Positions 1 to 5,283 of a stretch of 7,357 nucleotides of DNA are shown in pieces. The translations under genes were made by a program, and so were the position numbers. The notes beneath the pieces are model-generated. The model was not told the DNA's origin. It saw only the letters and a program-made list of their open reading frames with translations, and searched no databases. Position 1 is the first letter of the stretch; every line of letters begins with the position of its first letter. Source of the stretch: an uncultured Dialister sp. (GTDB taxonomy: Bacteria; Bacillota; Negativicutes; Veillonellales; Dialisteraceae); NCBI RefSeq assembly GCF_900765565.1, contig NZ_CAAFRZ010000097.1, positions 1 through 7,357 of the forward strand, written 5' to 3'.

Positions 1-27
1 CGCCTGGAGTGGGGAGGAAAACTGTGA

Positions 28-70
28 GGACGTGTCCAAAATATGGGGGCCTCACTTTCGGACGTGTCCA
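28..70. repeat. Pair of 11-bp direct repeats, GGACGTGTCCA
   Basis: GGACGTGTCCA occurs at 28-38 and again at 60-70, 32 bp start to start, close to three helical turns. Each copy is a near-palindrome (GGAC-GT-GTCC). An overlapping dyad, GTGAGG at 24-29 and CCTCAC at 50-55, lies across the first copy. No gene is visible in 1-93. The spacing could suit a protein-binding site or the end of a REP-like element; neither is shown by the sequence. Confidence 0.6.
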
Positions 71-93
71 CTCCTCGGGATCCAGTTTAGAGT

Positions 94-121
94 GAGGAGT
101 GAGGAGTGAGGAGTGAGGAGT
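94..121. repeat. Heptamer tandem array GAGGAGT x4
   Basis: Four exact, contiguous copies of the 7-bp unit GAGGAGT. The array leads into GGTGGT and a GC-rich hairpin (128-154). The same unit, inverted, makes the array at 334-382, and a degenerate same-strand copy lies at 5029-5056. Confidence 0.9.
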
Positions 122-174
122 GGTGGTGCGGCGCATCAATTCATATAGCGCCGCGAAGTATATATGCCTATTTA

Positions 175-227
175 GCGGCTCCGCCGCATCCATCCTGCGG
201 CTTTGCCGCGGCCCTTCTCCAAGGGCC
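175..227. repeat. Three-hairpin repeat, copy 1
   Basis: Three perfect hairpins in a row: GCGGC-TCC-GCCGC (175-187), linker ATCCATCCT, GCGGC-TTT-GCCGC (197-209), then GGCCCTT-CTCC-AAGGGCC (210-227). The linker and the last two hairpins recur in inverted orientation at 6961-7005, with a compensatory base-pair swap in the middle hairpin. The same order of modules is seen at 1598-1656 and 7220-7279. Confidence 0.8.
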
Positions 228-333
228 TGCATGCTAATGGGTAGTGGAGACTTCAGACGTCAGACAGGGCCAGCAGCGAAGCTGCTATCAGGCGTTGTAA
301 GGCGGCGCTATATAATTTGTGCGCCGCCACCTT

Positions 334-382
334 CACTCCTCACTCCTAACTCCTAACTCCTCACTCCTAACTTCTCCCTCCT
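334..382. repeat. Heptamer tandem array (CACTCCT/AACTCCT) x7, inverted copy of the 94-121 unit
   Basis: Seven contiguous 7-bp units: CACTCCT, CACTCCT, AACTCCT, AACTCCT, CACTCCT, AACTTCT and CCCTCCT. A partial eighth unit (CACTT) reaches into the TAA stop of the dipeptidase at 386-388. Read on the gene strand, the array starts directly at the stop codon and runs away from the gene as GTGAGGA-like heptamers. Confidence 0.9.
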
Positions 383-385
383 CAC

Positions 386-1324
386 TTACCCCAATATATC
401 CCCCAGGTACCGTTCCCCGTTCTGCCAGAAAATCTTTTCCACTTCTTCCTCGTGGAAGCCACCTTTCAGGAGGGCATCGGCGAGGCGGTCCGTTTCGGAG
501 GCGTCTTTCAGTTCCAGTTTCGGTTCGATACCGTCGAAGTCACTACCCAGGGCCAGGGTCTCTATGCCGGCGAGGTTCCGGATATACAGTGCATGGCGGA
601 CGATGTTTTCCAGCTTTGTCACCTCCGTGGTCCCGGTGAAGTGGTTTGCAAAGTTCAGACCGATGAGGCCCCCCTTCTCCCCGAAGAGGCGGATCAGGTC
701 ATCCGGCAGGTTCCGCTGGTGGGCCGTCACCGCCCGGGCATCGGAGTGGGACGCCATGGGCGGCCTCCGGCAGCGCAGGAGGATTTCCTTCGTCCCTTCA
801 TCATTCAGGTGGCTCGTGTCCACCACCATGTGGAGGGATTCCATGGCTTCTATGATTTCCCAGCCTTTGGGAGTAATCCCCCGGTCCTGTCCTTCTATGC
901 CGTTGGGCCAGCCGATTTCGTTGGGATAGTTCCAGGTAAGGGTCATGAGGCGGATACCATCCTGGTAGACCTGCCGGAGTTTTTCCACAGAGCCCCCCAC
1001 CACTTCGCCTCCTTCGATGGAAAGGAGGGCGCCGATTTTACCGTCCTCCTCGGCCTCCCGGATATCTCCCCGGCTGTGAATGGGCTGCAGCCGGTCTTTA
1101 TGGAGGGCGGACTCCTTTTTCCATATGGCAAGGAGAGCTTCATACCGGCCCCACACATCGGTTGTCTTCTCCCGGTCCACCCAGAGGGCAAAGTCCTGGA
1201 TAAAGCAGCCGCCCCTTTTGAGCTTTTTTAAATCAATATAGAGGGAATTTTCCAGAAGATTCCCCTTTTCCGGATGGTCATGGATTTCAGTAATCGTATC
1301 GCAGTGGAAATCTATATACTTCAT
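386..1324 (-). CDS. Zinc dipeptidase, peptidase family M19 (membrane/renal dipeptidase-like)
   Basis: This 312-residue protein belongs to the M19 metallo-dipeptidases, binuclear zinc TIM-barrel enzymes that hydrolyse dipeptides, including some with a D-residue at the C-terminal side. The N-terminal DFHCDT supplies zinc ligands His7 and Asp9. IEGGE near residue 104 supplies the bridging Glu, DTSHL gives His172 and SHSDAR gives His193. The C-terminal GSDFDG (261-265) is the family's active-site Asp region. All expected metal ligands are present and the length suits compact bacterial members. There is no signal peptide or membrane segment, so a cytoplasmic role in peptide turnover is likely. The start at 1324 is chosen because AGGAGGG sits 5 nt upstream and the motif lies at the N-terminus, as in the family. 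In-frame ATGs at 1354 and 1372 fall inside a leader hairpin and lack a good ribosome site. The gene is monocistronic. Natural substrate cannot be told. Confidence 0.95.
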   Translation of the reverse strand: MKYIDFHCDTITEIHDHPEKGNLLENSLYIDLKKLKRGGCFIQDFALWVDREKTTDVWGRYEALLAIWKKESALHKDRLQPIHSRGDIREAEEDGKIGALLSIEGGEVVGGSVEKLRQVYQDGIRLMTLTWNYPNEIGWPNGIEGQDRGITPKGWEIIEAMESLHMVVDTSHLNDEGTKEILLRCRRPPMASHSDARAVTAHQRNLPDDLIRLFGEKGGLIGLNFANHFTGTTEVTKLENIVRHALYIRNLAGIETLALGSDFDGIEPKLELKDASETDRLADALLKGGFHEEEVEKIFWQNGERYLGDILG

Positions 1325-1345
1325 GGCAGCCCTCCTGAACGCAAA

Positions 1346-1379
1346 AAGAGGCATATACCCCAAAGGATACATACCTCTT
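1346..1379 (-). promoter_or_regulatory. Terminator-like hairpin in the dipeptidase 5' leader
   Basis: On the transcript, AAGAGGTATGTATCC (1379-1365) pairs with GGGTATATGCCTCTT (1360-1346) around a four-base TTTG loop. That makes 15 base pairs including three G-U pairs, and the 3' arm continues into a T-run (CTCTTTTTG). It starts about 17 nt after the predicted transcription start and ends 9 nt before the AGGAGGG site. It could be an attenuator, an RNA-stabilising 5' stem or a protein-binding site. It matches no riboswitch class I recognise. Confidence 0.55.
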
Positions 1380-1402
1380 CGTATTTTTATGAACGTACTA
1401 CT

Positions 1403-1431
1403 ATCATAACACAGAGAATGGGTTCTGTCAG
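1403..1431 (-). promoter_or_regulatory. Sigma-A-type promoter of the dipeptidase gene
   Basis: On the minus strand, CTGACA (1431-1426), a 17-bp spacer and TATGAT (1408-1403). Transcription would begin near 1396, giving a leader of about 70 nt. The -35 differs from consensus at one base and the -10 at one base. Confidence 0.8.
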
Positions 1432-1523
1432 TGAGAAAGTGGGATAGTGTGTTTGCATGCTTACAGCCAGCGTCACCGGGGCGAAGCCTTGGACCTTTAG
1501 CCTTGGGCATTGAGCGCATCAGT

Positions 1524-1540
1524 CTGCGGCAAAGCCGCAG
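1524..1540. repeat. Triloop hairpin CTGCGGC-AAA-GCCGCAG with upstream degenerate repeat
   Basis: A perfect 7-bp stem with a 3-base loop. The preceding stretch (about 1494-1523) resembles 6846-6870: both read CTTT(G)AGCCTTG ... AGC(G/A)CATCAG with a 6-nt length difference. No gene is seen between the dipeptidase promoter and the ileS terminator (1432-1774); this hairpin and the next repeat are its only structure. Confidence 0.6.
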
Positions 1541-1582
1541 TCTCTCAATGTTTCACTCAATTTTCAAATCTTTTTTACACCC

Positions 1583-1656
1583 TCTGCTTCGCAGATTCCG
1601 CCTCTTCGAGGCGGATCCATCCCCCGGCCTCTGGCCGTCCCCCTTCTCCAAGGGGG
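1583..1656. repeat. Hairpin-train repeat, copy 2 (four hairpins)
   Basis: Consecutive perfect hairpins: TCTGC-TTC-GCAGA (1583-1595), CCGCCTC-TTC-GAGGCGG (1598-1614), linker ATCCATC, CGGCC-TCT-GGCCG (1625-1637) and CCCCCTT-CTCC-AAGGGGG (1639-1656). The same train in the same orientation is at 7204-7279 with stem-preserving differences. The ATCCATC linker and the order of modules also match copy 1 at 175-227. Confidence 0.85.
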
Positions 1657-1774
1657 AACGCTTTATGTGGAGAGAGTCACCTGCGTTGAGCTGTTTGTTA
1701 TTAGCGATGAATCTGCGGAGCCCCAACTCTTTCTTTTCCTGCCCAAGGCTCGTGGCTCCAGCCATAAGCACGCA

Positions 1775-1816
1775 AAAGGACCCGGGAAAATGAAATATCA
1801 TTTTCCCGGGCCCTTT
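1775..1816 (-). terminator. Intrinsic terminator of ileS
   Basis: A 19-bp inverted repeat with a 4-nt loop, 1775-1793 pairing with 1798-1816 and broken only by one G-U pair, begins 21 nt after the ileS stop codon. The core is GGGCCCGGGAAAATGA, and the arm ends in CCTTTT on the transcript. The poly-U tail is short, but the stem is very strong. The A-run opposite the T-run makes it nearly symmetrical, so it may also stop transcription from the other side. Confidence 0.85.
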
Positions 1817-1837
1817 ACTGCGATTCAGTCGCTCAAA

Positions 1838-4675
1838 TTATTCTTCGTCCAGTACGTGGGCGCAGCGAGCGCAGACATGGGGATGGTTCGGATCGCTGCC
1901 TACGTCAGGGGTCCGTTTCCAGCAGCGTTCGCACTTTTCGAGATGGCATACAGCTACGCTGCACTTGACGGTGCCCTCTTCGTTGGAAGCGGCGCCTTCC
2001 GGTGCATCCTTTGTGCCTTCCATGATCTTTGCCTGGGACACAATGCAGAAGTCAGCCAGTTCCTTTTCCATGTCCTTCACCACGGAGAAGGCTTCGCCGT
2101 CAGCGTACACCGTGATTTCCGCATCCAGCGGATGGCCGATGGTCTTTGCCTGCCGGGCTTCTTCCAGTGCCTTCATGACTACCGTTCTCACAGCCAGCCG
2201 TTTCTGCCATTTTTCGTCCAGTGCCTTGTCCAGGTACTTTTCATTGGGTTTCGGCATATCGGCCATGTGGACGGACCATTCCCGTTCTTCCTTGTTCGGG
2301 AGGGCCTGCCATACTTCTTCTGCTGTGAAGCAGAGAACCGGTGCCACGAGACGGACCAGGGTGGTCAGGATTTCGTACATGGCGGTCTGGGCACTTCTCC
2401 GGAGCTTGCCGTCTGCCTTTTCGGTGTAGAGGCGGTCCTTCAGGATGTCCAGATAAATAGCGGAGAGGTCCACGGTGCAGAAGTTGTGGACTGCATGGTA
2501 CATGACGTGGAATTCGTAGTCATCGTAGGCTTTGAGCACCGTTTCCTTCACCTGTTCCATGCGGAGCAGGGCCCAGCGGTCCAGTTCTTCCATATCTTCA
2601 TAGGCTACGGCATCCTTCTTCGGGTCGAAGTCGTAAAGGTTGCCCAGGAGGTAACGGAAGGTATTGCGGATCTTGCGGTACACGTCGCTCATGGACTTGA
2701 TGATCTTATCGGAGAGGCGCACATCGCCCTGGTAGTCCACGGAGGAAATCCAGAGACGCATCACGTCGGCGCCGTACTTGTTGATGACATCCTGCGGAGC
2801 CACCACGTTGCCCACGGACTTACTCATCTTGCGGCCTTCGCCGTCCATGGTGAACCCATGGGTGAGGACAGCCTTGTAAGGCGCATAGCCATTCACTGCT
2901 ACAGAGCAGAGGAGGGAGGAGTGGAACCAGCCGCGGTGCTGGTCAGAACCTTCCAGGTACAGGTCGCAGGGATACTTGACCCCTTCCCATTCCTTGTGGG
3001 GATAGCGGAGGACGCCGTTCCAGGTGGAACCGGAATCGAACCATACGTCCATGATATCCTTTTCCTTGTGGAAATGGGTGCCGCCGCAGTGGGGGCATTT
3101 GAATCCTTCCGGCAGCAGTTCTTCAGCCGTATGGGCCCACCAGGCATCGGTGCCTTCTTTTTCTACGATTTCTTCTACTTTCTTCATGGTTTCCGGAGTG
3201 ATGATCCACTTGCCGCAGTCATCGCAGTAGAAAGCAGGAATCGGCACGCCCCAGGAACGCTGGCGGGAAATGCACCAGTCCTGGCGGTCACGGATCATGT
3301 TGTACAGGCGGTCATGGCCCCAGGAGGGGATGAACCGGGTGTCATCCACAGCCTTCAGTGCCTTGTCCCGGAAATCGTTGATGGAGGCGAACCACTGGTC
3401 CGTTGCTCTGTAGATGATGGGGTTCTTGCACCGCCAGCAGTGGGCATACTGATGGTGAATGGATTTCTTGCCAAGCAGCATGCCTGCATGGGCAAGGGCG
3501 GAAATGACAGGTCCCTCTGCTTCCCAGATGGACTTTCCCACAAGGCCCAGTCCTGCTTCTTCGGTCATCCGGCCCTTTTCATCGACCGGGCAGATAATGG
3601 GCAGATCCAGCTTGCCCTTATTCCGGTAATCCTGGCAGATTTCAAAGTCGTCCACGCCGTGGCCAGGAGCAGTATGCACGCAGCCGGTGCCGGCATCCAG
3701 GGTGACATGGTTGCCCTCGAGGACATAAGACAGGCGGTCCAGCAGGGGATGGTGGAAGGTAGCCAGTTCCCATTCAGCACCGGTCATTTCACGGCCCACA
3801 AATTCGTAGTCCGTGACTTTGCATTCTTCCAGTGCCTTCGGTGCCAGTTCCTTGTTCATCAGGTAGTATTCGTCAGCTGCCTTGTTGTGAACCCATACAT
3901 AGGTGAACTTCGGGTTCACACAGATGGCTTCGTTCGCCGGGATGGTCCAGGGGGTGGTGGTCCAGATAACGGCGAAGAGCTTTTCCTTCGCTACCCCTTC
4001 CGGAGCGAGGCCCTTCACGTCCACTGCCGGGAATTTCACATAAATGGAAGGAGACTTGCGGTCCTTATATTCGATTTCTGCTTCCGCCAGGGCGGTTTCG
4101 CAGTTCGGGCACCAGTATACAGCCTTCTTGCCTTTGTAAATATAGCCCTTATTGGCCATTTCGCCGAAAACTTCCAGTTCCTTTGCTTCCAGGTGGGGAT
4201 CAAAGGTTACATAGGGATGGTCGAAATCGCCGACCACACCCATGCGGATGAAGTCAGCCTTCTGGATGGCAATCCATTTCTTCGCATAGGCCAGGCACTT
4301 CTTCCGGAGTTCCAGGGGCGTCATGTTTGCCCGGTCTTCGCCGGAATCCTTCAGTACCGCATATTCGATGGGCAGTCCGTGGGTATCCCAGCCGGGGATG
4401 TAGTTTGCTTCATAGCCCGCCATATGCTTGTAGCGGACAATGATATCCTTCAGAGTCTTGTTCAGGGCATGGCCGATATGAATCTTGCCGTTAGCGTAAG
4501 GGGGCCCATCGTGGAGAACAAAGGTGGGAGCCCCATCTTTTCTTCTCTTTTCGATTCTCTGGTGATAAAGGTTGTGTTCCTTCCAGAAATCCACAAAGCC
4601 CGGTTCCTTCTTCGGCAGGTTGCCCCGCATGGGGAAGTCGGTCTCCGGCAGATGTAAAGTCTTGCTGTAATCCAT
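1838..4675 (-). CDS. ileS: Isoleucyl-tRNA synthetase (type 1, bacterial)
   Basis: This 945-residue class I aminoacyl-tRNA synthetase charges tRNA-Ile with isoleucine in the cytoplasm. The Rossmann fold carries HIGH at residues 66-69 inside GKIHIGHALNK. The CP1 editing domain (roughly 190-410) has the TTTPWT motif near 239 and the GHGVDDF segment with the conserved Asp near 342. CxxC pairs at 484/487 and 527/530, WFDSGSTW at 545-552 and KMSKS at 616-620 follow. After the anticodon-binding helices, the C-terminal zinc site has Cys915/918 and Cys935/938. The HIGH and KMSKS contexts and the C-terminal zinc module fit the ordinary IleS1 type, not the mupirocin-resistant IleS2 type. ATG at 4675 is preferred: AGGAGG (4688-4683) lies 7 nt upstream, whereas the in-frame ATG at 4681 is only 1 nt from it. 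Expression should be governed by the upstream T-box. The gene is monocistronic. Confidence 0.98.
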   Translation of the reverse strand: MDYSKTLHLPETDFPMRGNLPKKEPGFVDFWKEHNLYHQRIEKRRKDGAPTFVLHDGPPYANGKIHIGHALNKTLKDIIVRYKHMAGYEANYIPGWDTHGLPIEYAVLKDSGEDRANMTPLELRKKCLAYAKKWIAIQKADFIRMGVVGDFDHPYVTFDPHLEAKELEVFGEMANKGYIYKGKKAVYWCPNCETALAEAEIEYKDRKSPSIYVKFPAVDVKGLAPEGVAKEKLFAVIWTTTPWTIPANEAICVNPKFTYVWVHNKAADEYYLMNKELAPKALEECKVTDYEFVGREMTGAEWELATFHHPLLDRLSYVLEGNHVTLDAGTGCVHTAPGHGVDDFEICQDYRNKGKLDLPIICPVDEKGRMTEEAGLGLVGKSIWEAEGPVISALAHAGMLLGKKSIHHQYAHCWRCKNPIIYRATDQWFASINDFRDKALKAVDDTRFIPSWGHDRLYNMIRDRQDWCISRQRSWGVPIPAFYCDDCGKWIITPETMKKVEEIVEKEGTDAWWAHTAEELLPEGFKCPHCGGTHFHKEKDIMDVWFDSGSTWNGVLRYPHKEWEGVKYPCDLYLEGSDQHRGWFHSSLLCSVAVNGYAPYKAVLTHGFTMDGEGRKMSKSVGNVVAPQDVINKYGADVMRLWISSVDYQGDVRLSDKIIKSMSDVYRKIRNTFRYLLGNLYDFDPKKDAVAYEDMEELDRWALLRMEQVKETVLKAYDDYEFHVMYHAVHNFCTVDLSAIYLDILKDRLYTEKADGKLRRSAQTAMYEILTTLVRLVAPVLCFTAEEVWQALPNKEEREWSVHMADMPKPNEKYLDKALDEKWQKRLAVRTVVMKALEEARQAKTIGHPLDAEITVYADGEAFSVVKDMEKELADFCIVSQAKIMEGTKDAPEGAASNEEGTVKCSVAVCHLEKCERCWKRTPDVGSDPNHPHVCARCAHVLDEE

Positions 4676-4690
4676 TTCCATTCCTCCTAA

Positions 4691-4707
4691 GGAAATCATT
4701 GATTTCC
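4691..4707 (-). promoter_or_regulatory. 17-nt palindrome just upstream of the ileS ribosome binding site
   Basis: GGAAATCA-A-TGATTTCC on the transcript, a perfect inverted repeat lying between the T-box terminator's T-run and the AGGAGG site. As RNA it would form a stem of about 6 bp with a 5-nt loop. It ends 2 nt from the ribosome binding site, so it may affect ribosome access or mark a processing site. No function is shown. Confidence 0.5.
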
Positions 4708-4743
4708 AAAATAAAAATTCCCGCCCCGGTAAGGGGCGAGAAT
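4708..4743 (-). terminator. T-box leader terminator (attenuator)
   Basis: The stem ATTCTCGCCCC (4743-4733) pairs with GGGGCGGGAAT (4727-4717) around a TTACC loop: 11 bp with one G-U. It is followed on the transcript by TTTTTATTTT. It is the regulated terminator of the ileS T-box, mutually exclusive with the antiterminator formed by the T-box sequence next to it. Confidence 0.93.
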
Positions 4744-4929
4744 CTGATTCCCGTGGTACCACCCTCATGACCTTGCGGCCACTTGGTACAGATAACGGTG
4801 TCCCGTCAGGGCTTTTCTTCCCTGAAGCTCCGAAGTGATCCTCCCGCAGGCCGTACGCTTCCTTTCACCAGATGGAAGCTCTCTGTGGAACGGCAGATGC
4901 AGGACGTCTCCATCAACGCCTGTCAGTAT
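4717..4929 (-). promoter_or_regulatory. T-box riboswitch (tRNA-Ile sensing) upstream of ileS
   Basis: The T-box core AGGGTGGTACCACGG is at 4765-4751. Its UGGU bulge can pair with an ACCA tRNA 3' end, which suits an A discriminator as in tRNA-Ile. The specifier codon reads ATC (4839-4837), followed by ACTTCGGAGC, the usual context 3' of a specifier loop. A stem III candidate is TCAGGG/CCCTGA (4825-4820 with 4811-4806), and the distal stem I carries CTGGTGAAAG. Uncharged tRNA-Ile should stabilise the antiterminator and let transcription reach ileS; charged tRNA should let the terminator at 4708-4743 form. Confidence 0.95.
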
Positions 4930-4935
4930 TTATTT

Positions 4936-4964
4936 ATTTTACTTATATCCGAGAGCTAAGTCAA
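4936..4964 (-). promoter_or_regulatory. Sigma-A-type promoter of the ileS T-box transcript
   Basis: Minus-strand TTGACT (4964-4959), exactly 17 bp, TAAAAT (4941-4936), one mismatch from consensus in each box. Transcription would begin near 4929, just before the T-box stem I. The sequence before the -35 (CCTCTTGAC) resembles that of the permease promoter (TCTCTTGAC). Confidence 0.9.
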
Positions 4965-5011
4965 GAGGAAAATGGGACTTGGTAAATGGCTTTCGGCTCA
5001 ATCCGGTGCTA

Positions 5012-5153
5012 ACGTTTGGGGTTAATAGTTAGGAATTAGGAGTGAGGAGTGAGGAATGGTGGTGCGGCGCATTAAATTTATAGAGCGCCGCTTTTGATAT
5101 CTACTTCGCGGCTCCGCCGCAGCTGGATTCCTGATGACTCTAACCCCAAACGT
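5012..5153. mobile_element. MITE-like element with 13-bp perfect terminal inverted repeats
   Basis: ACGTTTGGGGTTA at 5012-5024 is exactly inverted as TAACCCCAAACGT at 5141-5153, enclosing a block of 142 bp. Inside are a heptamer array (5029-5056), GGTGGT, the stem GCGGCGC/GCGCCGC (5064-5070 with 5085-5091, AT-rich 14-nt loop) and GCGGC-TCC-GCCGC (5108-5120). This is the same order of parts as at 94-187. There is no coding capacity and no visible target-site duplication. It sits just upstream of the ileS promoter. Calling it mobile is inference from the inverted ends and the related copy. Confidence 0.55.
5029..5056. repeat. Heptamer tandem array (TTAGGAA/TGAGGAG) x4
   Basis: Four contiguous 7-bp units: TTAGGAA, TTAGGAG, TGAGGAG and TGAGGAA. 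It is the same heptamer family as 94-121, in the same orientation, and is again followed by TGGTGGTGCGGCGC. Confidence 0.85.
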
Positions 5154-5172
5154 GAAAATGGCTATGCACGAG

Positions 5173-5203
5173 GCTCCCTTTCTCAAAGGGAGCTCCCCAC
5201 CGG
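5173..5203. repeat. Hairpin GCTCCCTTT-CTC-AAAGGGAGC followed by CCCC-ACC-GGGG
   Basis: A perfect 9-bp stem with a 3-nt loop (5173-5193), then CCCCACCGGGG. It resembles the CCCTT-CTCC-AAGGG hairpin that ends the other repeat trains. It lies downstream of the permease stop codon and could sit at the end of that transcript, but no U-run follows on the minus strand, so I do not call it a terminator. Confidence 0.7.
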
Positions 5204-5241
5204 GGTGAGGGATTCTGATGGGCGCCGCAGGCGAACCTCCC

Positions 5242-5276
5242 AGCTACCAGCTACTAGCTACTAGCCACCAGCTGCC
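5242..5276. repeat. Heptamer tandem array (AGCTACY) x5
   Basis: Five contiguous 7-bp units: AGCTACC, AGCTACT, AGCTACT, AGCCACC and AGCTGCC. The array ends 7 bp from the permease stop codon. The period is the same as in the GAGGAGT arrays but the sequence is unrelated. Confidence 0.85.
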
Positions 5277-5283
5277 AATCCCC

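Larger units (their letters stand above)
94..382. repeat. Composite cassette bounded by inverted heptamer arrays and inverted hairpins
   Basis: The left end is heptamer array plus GGTGGT plus stem GCGGCGC/GCGCCGC (128-134 with 148-154, AT-rich 13-nt loop). The right end is its inverted counterpart: stem GGCGGCGC/GCGCCGCC (301-308 with 321-328, 12-nt AT-rich loop), then CACC, then the inverted heptamers. The interior holds a hairpin train at 175-227 and AGCAGC-GAA-GCTGCT at 272-286. Open frames across it are short and match nothing I recognise, so I read it as non-coding and MITE-like. No target-site duplication is obvious. Confidence 0.65.

Noticed and set aside
94..382. CRISPR array
   Set aside because: The units are 7 bp and contiguous with no spacers, and no cas genes are present.
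1325..1519. N-terminal extension of the dipeptidase frame up to 1519
   Set aside because: It would run through the promoter and leader hairpin. The family motif DFHCDT belongs at the N-terminus and AGGAGGG marks ATG 1324.
1667..4657. A 996-codon open frame on the plus strand, antisense to ileS
   Set aside because: It mirrors ileS almost end to end, its product is rich in His/Val/Phe with no recognisable domain, and it starts in a repeat. A stop-free antisense frame is expected from the codon bias of a GC-rich gene.
5173..5203. Intrinsic terminator for the UlaA-family gene
   Set aside because: The stem is strong but no T-run follows it on the minus strand, and it lies about 90 nt past the stop codon. 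Its likeness to the other spacer hairpins makes a repeat the better reading.
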